Source: Microbulbifer variabilis
GTDB taxonomy: Bacteria; Pseudomonadota; Gammaproteobacteria; Pseudomonadales; Cellvibrionaceae
Assembly: GCF_023716485.1 (NCBI RefSeq)
Contig: NZ_CP092418.1
Coordinates: 372,001 to 436,000 of the forward strand
Direction: 5' to 3'
DNA: 64,000 bases
Shown: one piece after another, positions 1 to 8,604 of the stretch
Layout of the letters: each line of letters starts with the position of its first letter
How positions within the stretch are numbered: the first letter of the stretch is position 1
Translations under genes and position numbers: made by a program
Notes under the pieces: model-generated
What the model was told of the DNA's origin: nothing
Seen by the model: the letters and a program-made list of their open reading frames with translations, nothing else
Database searches by the model: none

Positions 1-571
1 TGTGGAAGTGCAGGCCACTAATGCCCTCCAGCGACTCACCCTCAAACAGTGAACGCACGATACCGAGCCGTGAGCAGGGTGCGCAGGGGTCGTAGAGATC
101 GGTGTGGCCTTCGGAATGTTCGGGGTTGATACGCAGACCAAAGCGCAGCTCCGGGCGCTGCCTTTGCATATCCAGGCACAGTTCCCGGTAACGCTTCCAT
201 TGGGAAAAGGAGTTGAAGATCACGTGGTGGGCGAACTGCAGAATTTCGCGCAGTTCATCTTCCTTATAGCCGGCGCTGAATACATGGACTTCCTTGCCCT
301 GGTCGCGCCCGCCGTACTCTTCAAAGCCGAGTTTCGCCTCAAACAGGCCACTGGCACAGGTGCCCGACAGATATTCAGCAACAATTGGACCGGTGCTGAA
401 CATGGAGAACGCTTTCAATGCGGCCAATACTTTGGCGCCACTGCGTTTCTGCACATCGGCCAGTAGTGCCAGGTTGTCGCGCAAGGCGATTTCATCGACC
501 ACGAAACAAGGAGAGGGTACGCGGTAGGGGTCAAAGTGTCCGAAGTAGTCTAGGCGGGGAGTGAGATCCAT
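1..571 (-). CDS. nspC: Carboxynorspermidine/carboxyspermidine decarboxylase, N-terminal part
   Basis: PLP-dependent fold III decarboxylase that removes the carboxyl group from carboxy(nor)spermidine, the last step of the alternative spermidine route. The frame opens at an ATG complementary to 569-571 and stays open to the left edge, so about 190 N-terminal residues are present and the C-terminus is missing. The start MDLTPRLDYFGHFDPYRVPS and the motif VLAALKAFS (Lys53, the expected PLP lysine) fit the family, and so does SGLFEAKLGFEE. It lies 72 bp downstream of, and co-directional with, its partner synthase and then speA, which supports one polyamine operon. Norspermidine versus spermidine specificity cannot be read from the sequence. 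Confidence 0.9.
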   Translation of the reverse strand, partial: MDLTPRLDYFGHFDPYRVPSPCFVVDEIALRDNLALLADVQKRSGAKVLAALKAFSMFSTGPIVAEYLSGTCASGLFEAKLGFEEYGGRDQGKEVHVFSAGYKEDELREILQFAHHVIFNSFSQWKRYRELCLDMQRQRPELRFGLRINPEHSEGHTDLYDPCAPCSRLGIVRSLFEGESLEGISGLHFH

Positions 572-596
572 AGGGAGCTTCTTTATCCTGCTGCGC

Positions 597-620
597 GGGA
601 TGGGCGCCAGGGCCCATCCC
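597..620. other. Intergenic hairpin in polyamine operon
   Basis: Perfect 9-bp inverted repeat (GGGATGGGC / GCCCATCCC) with a 6-nt loop between the carboxynorspermidine synthase and nspC. There is no T-run on either side, so it does not look like an intrinsic terminator. A role in mRNA processing or stability is only a guess. Confidence 0.5.
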
Positions 621-643
621 GAGGGGTATGGAAAAGTGCGGAA

Positions 644-1837
644 TTACTGGAAGGGCTTATCCAGCCAGGTTTCCTGCCAGGGCAGGCCGTACTTGTTCAG
701 GTCGTCCATAAAGGGGTCCGGGTCCATCTGCTCCATGTTCCACACGCCGGGCTTCATCCACTTGCCTTCCAGCATCATCTTGGCGCCGATCATTGCCGGT
801 ACTCCAGTGGTGTAGGAGATGGCCTGGGACTGTACCTCTTTGTAGCAATCCTGGTGATCGCAGGTGTTGTAGACGTAGTAGATCTTCTCTTCGCCGTCTT
901 TGCTGCCGCGGATAATGTTGCCGATGCAGGTCTTGCCTTTGGTCAGCGGGCCCAGGCTGGCGGGGTCTGGCAGCATCGCCTTGAGGAACTGAATGGGCAC
1001 AATTTCCTGGCCTTGGAACTGCACCGGTTCGATGCCGGTCATACCGACGTTTTGCAGTACTTCGAGATGCTTCAGGTAGCTTTCACCAAAAGTCATCCAG
1101 AAGCGCGCGCGCTCGATTTCAGGGAAGTGCTTGGACAGGGACTCCAGCTCTTCGTGGTACAGCAGGTAGATGTCTTTGTCGCCGATGCCTTCGGGGAAGT
1201 TGAAGACACGCTTCTCTTCCATCGGCTTGGTGGTTACCCACTGGCCATTTTCCCAATAGCGGCCGTTGGCGGTAATCTCGCGGATATTGATTTCCGGGTT
1301 GAAGTTGGTGGCGAAAGGCAGGCCGTGGTCGCCGGCGTTGCAGTCGAGAATATCCAGGGTGTGGATACGATCGAAGTGGTGCTTCTTGGCGTAGGCGGTA
1401 AATACGCTGGTCACACCGGGGTCAAAACCGCTGCCGAGCAGGGCCATCAGGCCGGCTTTCTCGAACTTCTCCTGGTAGGCCCACTGCCACTTGTACTCGA
1501 ACTTGGCCTCTTCCGGCGGCTCGTAGTTGGCGGTGTCCAGGTAGTGCACGCCGGTTTCCAGGCAGGCATCCATGATGTGCAGGTCCTGGTAGGGCAGGGC
1601 CACATTGATGATCATGTCCGGCTTCACTTTTTCGATCAGCTTGACCAGTTCGGGTACGTTATCCGCATCGACTTCGGCGGTATCAATTTTCCGCGGCAAC
1701 ATCTTCGCGATCTTGTCGCACTTGCTCTTGGTGCGGCTGGCGAGAGTGATGTTTTCAAATACTTCAGGAACTTGTGCGCACTTGTGCGCAACTACCTGGC
1801 CGACGCCGCCGGCGCCGATGATCAGTACGTTGGCCAT
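644..1837 (-). CDS. Carboxynorspermidine synthase (saccharopine dehydrogenase family)
   Basis: NADPH-dependent reductase that joins aspartate semialdehyde to putrescine or diaminopropane to give carboxy(nor)spermidine. The 397 residues begin MANVLIIGAGGVGQ, a Rossmann GxGGxG at residues 8-13. Later motifs such as DTANYEPPEEA and LGSGFDPGVTSVF are typical of the LYS1-like bacterial branch. The length matches the Vibrio enzyme. A strong AAGGAG sits 6 nt before the ATG. nspC follows 72 bp downstream and speA ends 71 bp upstream on the same strand. Together these would make agmatine-derived putrescine and convert it to spermidine without S-adenosylmethionine decarboxylase. The function is known for the family; the substrate is inferred from the neighbours. 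Confidence 0.92.
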   Translation of the reverse strand: MANVLIIGAGGVGQVVAHKCAQVPEVFENITLASRTKSKCDKIAKMLPRKIDTAEVDADNVPELVKLIEKVKPDMIINVALPYQDLHIMDACLETGVHYLDTANYEPPEEAKFEYKWQWAYQEKFEKAGLMALLGSGFDPGVTSVFTAYAKKHHFDRIHTLDILDCNAGDHGLPFATNFNPEINIREITANGRYWENGQWVTTKPMEEKRVFNFPEGIGDKDIYLLYHEELESLSKHFPEIERARFWMTFGESYLKHLEVLQNVGMTGIEPVQFQGQEIVPIQFLKAMLPDPASLGPLTKGKTCIGNIIRGSKDGEEKIYYVYNTCDHQDCYKEVQSQAISYTTGVPAMIGAKMMLEGKWMKPGVWNMEQMDPDPFMDDLNKYGLPWQETWLDKPFQ

Positions 1838-1907
1838 AAAGATCTCCTTAGTCTGCGGCGTTGGCCGCCGCTATCTTCTTAAAGGCTTGCCGCCTTATTT
1901 TTTAAAC

Positions 1908-3830
1908 TTACTTTTCGAAGTAGGTGTAACCGCTCATGCTGGCGGTATAGGTATGCAGAATCTGCTTGCGCTGGGCAGCGGTGATCAACCCCTGTTTCAC
2001 AGCGCGCTCCGCCAGGCGGCGGAAACGCTCGAAAAGTTCTTTGGGTTGATATTCTACGTAACTCAGCACGTCGGAAATACTGTCGCCGTGAATCTCATGG
2101 CTGAAGTCGATACTGCCGTCCTCCTGGATACGTACACTCACCACGTTGGTATCGCCAAACAGGTTGTGCAAATCGCCCAGAGTTTCCTGGTAGGCCCCCA
2201 CCAGGAAGGTTCCGAGGATATAGTCCTCGCCGTCTTTCAGTTCGTGCAGGGGCAGGGTTTTCTGCTCCTTCTCGCGACCGATAAAGCGGTCGATCTTCCC
2301 GTCGCAGTCGCAAGTGATGTCGGCGATGATACCCGAGCGGGTCGGCGCCTCGTCCAGGCGATGGATCGGCAGTAGCGGGAATACCTGGTCGATGGCCCAC
2401 ATATCCGGGATCGACTGGAAGACGCTCACATTGGCGTAGTAGATATCCGACAGCACCTCTGGCAGGGCCTGCAGGTCAGCGGGTATTACTTCGGCTTCGT
2501 CGAGGAGTGCGCGAATTTCCTGGGCACCCTGCAGGAACAGGTTCTCCGCATTGGCGCGCTCGCGCAGGCTCACCTGGCCGTGCAGGTACAAAGAACGCAC
2601 TTCGTCGCGATAATAAAGGGCGTCGTTGTAGCTCTCCTGAAGGTTTTTGGGGGTGATGCTACTCACCGCATCCTGCAGATTGAGCAACATCTGGTGATCG
2701 CCGTCGCTGATCTTGGTGTGCTCCAGTTCCACCGGTTCGAAGCGGGTGGTGTCGAGCACATCGAACAAAAGCACTGAGGAGTAGGCCACGGTAGCGCGGC
2801 CGGACTCGGTGATAATCACCGGGTGGGCAACCCCTTCACTGTCGAGAGTCCCCATAATGGCCTCCACGACATCCACGCAATACTCGTCGAGGGAATAGTT
2901 CTTGGAGTGGGTGTAGTTGGTCTTGGTGCCGTCGTAGTCCACCGCCAAGCCACCGCCCAAGTCCAGATAGCCCATGGGAGCGCCTTCTTCCACCAGATCG
3001 GCGTAGTAGCGGCAAGCTTCCAACACTCCAGTGCGAATATCGCGAATATTCGGTACCTGCGAGCCCAGGTGGTAGTGCAGCAGCTTGAGGCAGTCGAGCA
3101 TATTGTGGCTGCGCAGCTGGTCGACCATGGCAATCAGGTCGTTACTGCCCAGGCCGAAAATGCTGCGGTCGCCACTGGTGGCGTTCCAGTAGCCGCCCAC
3201 CTTGGAGGCGAGTTTCACCCGCGCGCCGATATTGGGGCGCACCTGCTCGCGCTCTGCGCAGCGGATGATGGTTTCCACTTCCGAGGGCGTTTCTACCACG
3301 AAGAAAATCTGTACACCCAGGCGCTGCGCCTGCAGGCCGAGGTTGATAAATTCCTCGTCCTTGTAGCCGTTACAGATGATCAGAGATTCGGTGTTGTCCA
3401 GAATGGACAGTGCAGCGATCAGCTCCGCCTTGCTGCCAGCCTCCAGGCCGTGGTTAAAACGGCGGCCGGCGCTGGCGATCTCCTCGATCACCTGGCATTG
3501 CTGGTTGACTTTGATCGGGAAGACCCCGCGAAAAACATTACCGTAGCCGCAATCTTCGATGGCGCGGGCAAAGGATTCATTAATGCGGGCGATCTGTGCA
3601 TCGAGCAGATTTTCAATGCGCAGTAGTAAGGGCATGCCCAGGCCGCGCTCGGTGGCGCCGCGGGCGATCTCCATCAGAGAGACACTTTGGGATTCCCCTT
3701 TGGGACCCTCGACCAGGACCGAAACTTCACCGTCTTGATTTAAATCGAAATAGCCGGCGCCCCAGTTGCGGATGCCGTAAAGTTCGGCAGAATCGTCGCA
3801 GGTCCAGTTTTTTACTTGTTGCTGTTTCAT
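1908..3830 (-). CDS. speA: Biosynthetic arginine decarboxylase
   Basis: PLP enzyme converting arginine to agmatine, the entry to putrescine. The 640-residue product has the PLP-lysine motif GVFPIKVNQQ (Lys107), LLHYHLGSQ, the glycine loop DLGGGLAVDYDGT and CDCDGKIDRF near the C-terminus, all standard for the SpeA family. The frame extends further upstream to 4112, but the start MKQQQVKNWTCDDSAELYG fits family N-termini and has GGAAAGG just upstream, so 3830 was chosen. It is the first gene of the probable speA / carboxynorspermidine synthase / nspC operon. No agmatine-processing gene (speB or aguA/aguB) is visible in the window. Confidence 0.95.
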   Translation of the reverse strand: MKQQQVKNWTCDDSAELYGIRNWGAGYFDLNQDGEVSVLVEGPKGESQSVSLMEIARGATERGLGMPLLLRIENLLDAQIARINESFARAIEDCGYGNVFRGVFPIKVNQQCQVIEEIASAGRRFNHGLEAGSKAELIAALSILDNTESLIICNGYKDEEFINLGLQAQRLGVQIFFVVETPSEVETIIRCAEREQVRPNIGARVKLASKVGGYWNATSGDRSIFGLGSNDLIAMVDQLRSHNMLDCLKLLHYHLGSQVPNIRDIRTGVLEACRYYADLVEEGAPMGYLDLGGGLAVDYDGTKTNYTHSKNYSLDEYCVDVVEAIMGTLDSEGVAHPVIITESGRATVAYSSVLLFDVLDTTRFEPVELEHTKISDGDHQMLLNLQDAVSSITPKNLQESYNDALYYRDEVRSLYLHGQVSLRERANAENLFLQGAQEIRALLDEAEVIPADLQALPEVLSDIYYANVSVFQSIPDMWAIDQVFPLLPIHRLDEAPTRSGIIADITCDCDGKIDRFIGREKEQKTLPLHELKDGEDYILGTFLVGAYQETLGDLHNLFGDTNVVSVRIQEDGSIDFSHEIHGDSISDVLSYVEYQPKELFERFRRLAERAVKQGLITAAQRKQILHTYTASMSGYTYFEK

Positions 3831-4012
3831 GGCGCCTTTCCGTTGATCTGTGGCGGGCGCGAATCTTGGGCCCAGCAGTGCTGGAAAGCAATAACTATAG
3901 ATAAAAAAACGTTGATTTTTTTCCCTGTAAAAAACTAAATATTTATTCGGTTTTTTTCTGGCTTCAGCGCGCTTTACGATGAGGAATTCTTGTGGAAATT
4001 TAGCCGCGAAAT

Positions 4013-4035
4013 AAAAAAGCGGTCCGAAGACCGCT
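4013..4035 (-). terminator. Intrinsic terminator after the His/Arg-rich protein gene
   Basis: On the minus strand AGCGGTC, a 4-nt loop and GACCGCT are followed by TTTTTT, a standard Rho-independent terminator 28 bp beyond the stop codon at 4063. It also separates this gene from the speA promoter region. Confidence 0.8.
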
Positions 4036-4062
4036 GAAGCTTGGGAGGATGGAATAGGGTGG

Positions 4063-4749
4063 TTAAAACAGTCCGGGATTGGGCACAACGCGGTAGCCGC
4101 GTCGCCGGTCATCCCAGCGGTAATAGGTGTCGTAGGCTACGTAGTAGTTGTAGCCACCGACAACCACTGTCAGGGCCGAGGCCGGTAAGCTATGCACGAT
4201 GGCGCCGTGGGGCGGACGGGTTACCACATAGCCGTGAGAAGCCGGGCGGTAGAAAATACCTTCGCTATAGTAGAAGCCGGTGGCGCCGATGCTGACACTG
4301 ACAAAATTTTGCGGTAGGTGGCGCCAGCTGTAGCCGTAGCCGTAATGTGCCGGGCGCCAGCGAGGACGATGCCCATGGTGTCCACGGCGATAATGGGGTC
4401 TGTGCACCGCGCGGTGCTCGTGCCGGTGGCCTGTGCGGTGGCCGCGGCTATAGCCATCGGAGTAACCATCTTTGTAAGCGTGGCGGACTTCTCGGCGATG
4501 TCTGCGCTCCTCTCTACGCTCTCTGCGTGCTTCCTTGCGCTGTCTGCGCTCTTCTCTACGATGTTCTCTCTCGTGCTTGCGATTATGATGTCTGTCGCGT
4601 TCCATGTGACGCTGCTCGCGATGGGCTCTTCCCTGTCCGTGGTGATCGTGGTCCATTGCCCGCTGGTGTCCCCTATGTACTTCGGATATGGCAGGGGTTG
4701 CCAGGAGCAATAGGCCCGCGGCGGCGATGGCAGTAGTGAGGTGTCTCAT
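4063..4749 (-). CDS. Exported His/Arg-rich protein with a DUF6515-like C-terminal domain
   Basis: 228 residues from ATG 4749 (GGGAGC upstream); an in-frame start 18 bp earlier is less likely. The order is a signal peptide (about 1-23, ending TPAISE), then about 80 residues made almost entirely of His, Arg, Glu and Lys, then a His/Tyr/Pro-rich stretch, and a folded C-terminal part with FYYSEGIFYRPASHGYVV and GGYNYYVAYDTYYRW. Small YxxG-rich periplasmic proteins of the DUF6515 type have a similar C-terminal part. The function is unknown. Metal (zinc, copper, nickel) binding by the His-rich segment is plausible but only inferred. It is monocistronic, with its own terminator. Confidence 0.75.
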   Translation of the reverse strand: MRHLTTAIAAAGLLLLATPAISEVHRGHQRAMDHDHHGQGRAHREQRHMERDRHHNRKHEREHRREERRQRKEARRERREERRHRREVRHAYKDGYSDGYSRGHRTGHRHEHRAVHRPHYRRGHHGHRPRWRPAHYGYGYSWRHLPQNFVSVSIGATGFYYSEGIFYRPASHGYVVTRPPHGAIVHSLPASALTVVVGGYNYYVAYDTYYRWDDRRRGYRVVPNPGLF

Positions 4750-4994
4750 GGCAGCGCTCCCGAGCACGGATGGCTCTTTGATGTCGTTTAAAGTCGTTTG
4801 TGGATCTTGGCGGGCAGTTTGCCCTGGCGGGTATGAACACTTCCTGAACTCTGTGCGATAACCTGAGGTGGGGGAGAGGTGTGGTGGGATAATTTGTAAG
4901 TGACTTGGAATCCGGCTGATATGACCTAGACGTGGTCTGTGAGCTATCAGAGATGTCGTGGAAAAAACCTGGGGATAGCGGCACTTTTGCTAAG

Positions 4995-5023
4995 TTGAGA
5001 CGCCTCGTCTCAGCGAGTATGAT
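4995..5023 (+). promoter_or_regulatory. panCD promoter with overlapping palindrome
   Basis: TTGAGA at 4995-5000 and TATGAT at 5018-5023 are separated by exactly 17 bp, a good sigma70 pair about 32 bp before panC. A perfect 7-bp inverted repeat TGAGACG-CCT-CGTCTCA (4996-5012) lies over the -35 box and spacer, where a repressor would block polymerase. No regulator is identified. The remaining bases from 4750 hold no gene that I can support. Confidence 0.6.
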
Positions 5024-5054
5024 GCCGCGCTGATACATAGTGAGCGGTAGAGAG

Positions 5055-5903
5055 ATGCAAGTCTTCCACCACGTAGCCAGCCTGCGCGAGGCGCTGGCCA
5101 AAGCCCGAGCAGACGGCAAGACCGTGGGCTTCGTGCCCACCATGGGCAATCTGCACGACGCCCATATCGAGCTGGTCAAGTTGGCCCAGCAGCACTGCGA
5201 CCTAGTAGTGGTATCGATCTTCGTCAACCGCCTGCAGTTTGGCCTGAATGAGGATTGGGACAAATATCCGCGCACTATGGAGCGGGATATGGCCCGGTTG
5301 CGCGAAGCCGAGTGCGATTTCCTGTTCCACCCGGATGAGAACGAGATTTATCCCAACGGTATGGACCAGCAGACCCGCGTAGTTTGCCCGGCCATGACCG
5401 ATGTGCTTTGTGGCGCGAGTCGCCCCGGTCACTTCGAAGGGGTGACGACGGTAGTCTCCAAGCTGTTTAATATTGTGCAGCCGGACAAGGCCGTATTTGG
5501 CATCAAGGACTTCCAGCAATTGGCGGTGATTCGCCGTATGGTCGAGGACCTGTGTATTCCGGTGGAAATCATTGCTGCGCCGGTACACCGCGAGAGCGAC
5601 GGTCTGGCTCTGAGCTCGCGCAATGGCTATATCACTGCCGATGAGCGTCCCAAGGTGGCGGTGCTCAACCAGTCACTGAATTGGGTTAAAGATGAAATCG
5701 TGGGTGGGCGCCGGGATTTTGCCGACCTGGAAAAAGAGGCGCGCCAGCGTATCGAAGACACTGGCTTCCGCGTCGACTATTTCTCCATCTGCTACAGCAA
5801 GGACTTACAGCCGGCGGCTGATGACGATAAACAAATTACGATTCTGGGGGCGATGTACACCAGTGCCGCGCGCCTGATCGACAACGTATCCCTGGAACTC
5901 TGA
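5055..5903 (+). CDS. panC: Pantothenate synthetase
   Basis: ATP-dependent condensation of pantoate with beta-alanine. 282 residues from ATG 5055; an in-frame GTG at 5040 is possible but has a poorer ribosome site. Family landmarks are [39 protein letters not shown] and [11 protein letters not shown]. Several positions differ from the E. coli enzyme: the HxGH-type motif reads HDAH instead of HDGH, FVNPMQF is FVNRLQF, and EGASRPGHF is CGASRPGHF. The fold is clearly PanC, but these are near the ATP and pantoate sites. panD follows after 13 bp, so the two are co-transcribed. panB is not adjacent. Confidence 0.9.
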   Translation: MQVFHHVASLREALAKARADGKTVGFVPTMGNLHDAHIELVKLAQQHCDLVVVSIFVNRLQFGLNEDWDKYPRTMERDMARLREAECDFLFHPDENEIYPNGMDQQTRVVCPAMTDVLCGASRPGHFEGVTTVVSKLFNIVQPDKAVFGIKDFQQLAVIRRMVEDLCIPVEIIAAPVHRESDGLALSSRNGYITADERPKVAVLNQSLNWVKDEIVGGRRDFADLEKEARQRIEDTGFRVDYFSICYSKDLQPAADDDKQITILGAMYTSAARLIDNVSLEL

Positions 5904-5916
5904 GGGGCATCCAACC

Positions 5917-6303
5917 ATGCAAATTGAAATGTTGAAGTGCAAACTGCATATGGCCGCGGTGACCCAGGCCGAACTCTGGTATGACGGCTCCTGCGCAATT
6001 GATGAAGATCTGGTAGAGCTGGCCGGTCTGCGCGAATTCGAAAAAATCGATATTTACAACGTGAGCAACGGTGAGCGCTTTCACACCTATGTGATTCTGG
6101 CCGAGCGCGGCTCCGGTATTATCTCCATGAATGGTGCCGCTGCCCGCCGTGTACAAGTTGGCGATCGTATTATTATCGCTTCCTATGCCCAGATGACAGA
6201 GGCAGAGGCCGATAGCCACAAGCCCAAGCTGGTCTACCTGGATGAAAGCAACAAGGTAGAGCGCAGCACTAATACCATTCCGGTTCAGCTCGCTGAAGCC
6301 TGA
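5917..6303 (+). CDS. panD: Aspartate 1-decarboxylase proenzyme
   Basis: Pyruvoyl-dependent enzyme making beta-alanine for PanC. 128 residues, the usual length. The self-cleavage site WYDGSC places Gly24-Ser25 exactly where the family is processed to expose the pyruvoyl group. [16 protein letters not shown] and the [20 protein letters not shown] segment are canonical. It sits 13 bp behind panC, in one transcript from the promoter at 4995-5023. No PanM/PanZ maturation factor is seen nearby. Confidence 0.96.
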   Translation: MQIEMLKCKLHMAAVTQAELWYDGSCAIDEDLVELAGLREFEKIDIYNVSNGERFHTYVILAERGSGIISMNGAAARRVQVGDRIIIASYAQMTEAEADSHKPKLVYLDESNKVERSTNTIPVQLAEA

Positions 6304-6347
6304 TTCTCTCCGTTACAGGGCTTTGTGCCCTGTAGTATCCCTGACAT

Positions 6348-7265
6348 TTAGTGATCAGACATCAATAACACTTCCTGATTGAACCTCTTTTCCAGGTAGG
6401 ACTCATCCAGGGTGTAATGCCAGAGATTTTTCTTTTGCCCTTTAGCAAGGGCGATTTCGCCGATTCTGCCAGGATTGTATTTAATCGGTTGGTCGAGTTG
6501 GTATTTGGCGATGGGATCTTGATAGGCCTCCTGCAAAGAAATTATTTCCCAGCCTTCCCGCTGCAGGCGACGAGCTAAATCGCCAATAAACAACGCCGTA
6601 ATGTCCATTTCATGTAACAGTAGGACGTGCTTGGGTGAGCGCCCGAGATATTTGCTCGCCATATCGTCGTAGTAATTAATACTCGCCATAAGAACGTCGA
6701 CATAAAACTTTGAGAGTCTCTCCATATCAACCGGTTTCCCGACTTTCACCGCCGCTTGGAAAAGCTCTTCGATATACCAGTCGTAATTATTTAAGGTGAT
6801 ATAGGCATTTTGGTAATTATTTTTCTGTAATAGATTTCGCATGCCATCCCGTTTTTCGATAGTTTCTCCCTCGCGCAGATAGGGAAAGCGGAAATAGGGT
6901 TTAAAATTGTCAAATTGTTGTAGTAGATGATGGGCTTGTAAAAAATCCGACTGATAGACGGATAGCTCTGTCTCAAGAAAGTTGGGATGGCTATGGGTGT
7001 GATTGCCAATAATATGCCCGGCCTTGTTGTATGTGCCTATTCTCTCTAGGCCTTCCTGATTCAGTGATTGCGTGGTGGCAAAGAAGGTTACTTGTCCAAT
7101 TTTGTGCTTTTCCAGGTTCTCAATTAGTGTTTTTGCTCGAGTTGGTCCGTCAAAGTAGCCATCGGCTTTGCGGGGGGCATCGTCAAGCGTAATCGCCAAT
7201 TGTTTGGCATTAGCTACAGGGATTGTTAACAGGCTGATAATCAAAATCAGTATAGAGCGCAGCAT
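6348..7265 (-). CDS. Exported polysaccharide deacetylase family protein
   Basis: 305 residues with a signal peptide ending at about residue 20 (PVANA/K). The NodB metal-site motifs are present in altered form: ITLDDAP (Asp28, Asp29) for TFDDG, GNHTHSHP (His89, His93) for the second motif, and RFPYLREG for the third. LLLHEMD near residue 217 supplies the usual late histidine. It probably de-N-acetylates a periplasmic or cell-wall glycan, but the substrate is unknown. The gene stands alone, reads toward panD, and is more AT-rich than the pan genes. Moderately sure of the family, unsure of the role. Confidence 0.8.
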   Translation of the reverse strand: MLRSILILIISLLTIPVANAKQLAITLDDAPRKADGYFDGPTRAKTLIENLEKHKIGQVTFFATTQSLNQEGLERIGTYNKAGHIIGNHTHSHPNFLETELSVYQSDFLQAHHLLQQFDNFKPYFRFPYLREGETIEKRDGMRNLLQKNNYQNAYITLNNYDWYIEELFQAAVKVGKPVDMERLSKFYVDVLMASINYYDDMASKYLGRSPKHVLLLHEMDITALFIGDLARRLQREGWEIISLQEAYQDPIAKYQLDQPIKYNPGRIGEIALAKGQKKNLWHYTLDESYLEKRFNQEVLLMSDH

Positions 7266-7438
7266 GATTTATTTCTCTAATGGATTTGTTTAGGGGGCCT
7301 TCGCTTAACCTGGATTTATTTGTCTTACTTTTCCGGCTTTCTATCTTAATTTACTTGCTGGGCAACCTTTATGCTCATGTAATCTAAGTGATCTTTAAGC
7401 ATTATTTTCTATTGTGTACATTTTGACCGCAGGTGTAT

Positions 7439-7933
7439 ATGAACAAAATACTAGTGAGTGCTTGTCTCCTGGGGTGTGCCGTGCGTTATAACGGTAGTGA
7501 TGTTGAGGTCCATAACAACGATTTTGATTGGTTTATAGAAACCCAGGATATCGTTCCTCTGTGTCCGGAAGTTGCAGCCGGATTGCCTATACCCAGAGAT
7601 CCGGCAGAGATTTTCGGCGGTAGTGGTGCTGAGGTTTTAGCGGGCACGGCCAGAGTTATAGGAATTGATCATAAGGATCTGACAGATTAATTTATATGGG
7701 GCGCGGACGTAGCCCTGAGCTTGTGTCGAGATCAGGATATCAAGTTTGCGGTGCTTACAGAAAACAGCCCATCCTGTGGTTCGAACTTTATTTACGATGG
7801 CAGTTTTTCAGGAGTGAAGAAAAAAGGAATTGGAATAGTGGCTGCCCGTCTAAGTGAATCGGGGATGTTGGTTTTTAGTCAGCATACTGTTGGAAGCCTC
7901 AGAGACTTAGTTGAGATCTCACGTTTGATATAG
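7439..7933 (+). pseudogene. DUF523 family gene interrupted by one in-frame stop
   Basis: A DUF523 (YbbK-like) reading frame that starts MNKILVSACLLGCAVRYNG and finishes GIGIVAARLSESGML and beyond, with ENSPSCGSNF in the middle. The family's Cys motifs (CLLG, LCPEV and SPSCG) are all present. A single TAA at 7688-7690 splits it after residue 83, and the same frame then runs on to 7933 with family-like sequence. One substitution (for example CAA to TAA) explains it, so this is a fresh nonsense mutation or a sequencing error. A restart at TTG 7721 is conceivable but would lack the first Cys motif. The cupin gene follows 45 bp downstream. Confidence 0.8.
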
Positions 7934-7978
7934 TTTTAATTAATAAGTGCTTTCTTGCTTAGGAGGAAAGGATTAGAA

Positions 7979-8344
7979 ATGCGCTATAAAGTCATTAATT
8001 TTAGAGAAAAGCTAGCAAAGTTCTCGGACCATTGGTCTCCTAAGGTCATCGCGGAGATGAATGATTACCAGTTCAAGCTGGTAAAGATACAAGGAGAGTT
8101 TACCTGGCATGATCATCCCGATACGGATGAGGTTTTTATCGTTGTCTCAGGACAAATGGAAATTGAGTTTCGCGATAATACTATCTGTTTGGGTCCTGGG
8201 GAGATGGCTGTGGTGCCCAAAGGCGTGGAGCACAAGCCAAGGGCTGAACAGGAGTGCGAGATTTTACTGGTTGAGCCCAGAGGTGTTGTGAATACTGGTG
8301 ATGCCGGAGGTGAACTGACCGCGGATAATAATATCTGGATTTAA
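7979..8344 (+). CDS. Small cupin-domain protein
   Basis: 121 residues from ATG 7979, with AGGAGG at 7961-7966. It is a single-domain cupin: motif 1 [20 protein letters not shown] carries the His-x-His and Glu metal ligands, and motif 2 [18 protein letters not shown] carries the later His. Proteins of this type bind one divalent metal and act as small dioxygenases, isomerases or sugar-binding proteins; nothing narrows it here. It lies just downstream of the broken DUF523 gene on the same strand. It may belong to a short two-gene unit. Confidence 0.8.
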   Translation: MRYKVINFREKLAKFSDHWSPKVIAEMNDYQFKLVKIQGEFTWHDHPDTDEVFIVVSGQMEIEFRDNTICLGPGEMAVVPKGVEHKPRAEQECEILLVEPRGVVNTGDAGGELTADNNIWI

Positions 8345-8604
8345 TATCCGGTAAATTGCCCAGGGCTTAATCGATAATTTTCTGTTGTTAGTCAACCTTC
8401 TGGCCCCTTGTTGTTTTAGCCGTCCCCAGTGGGTGAGGAATGGACGAATTATCTTGTACCGTGTGAATGTTTCCTACTTTTCAGCTCTGCCAGCGGTGGG
8501 GGGATTGTTTCACCCAGGCAATGCTATAAAGTGAGTCGAATAAGACCCCATAAATTCAGAATTCTCTAGGCCAAGGTGCCACGCTAATAATAAGGGAGAA
8601 GATG

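Noticed and set aside
854..1882. 342-codon plus-strand frame over the carboxynorspermidine synthase gene
   Set aside because: Shadow of the minus-strand gene; the peptide shows no recognisable domain.
3831..4112. N-terminal extension of speA to 4112
   Set aside because: The extra 94 residues have no family counterpart and cross the terminator of the neighbouring gene; the start at 3830 fits.
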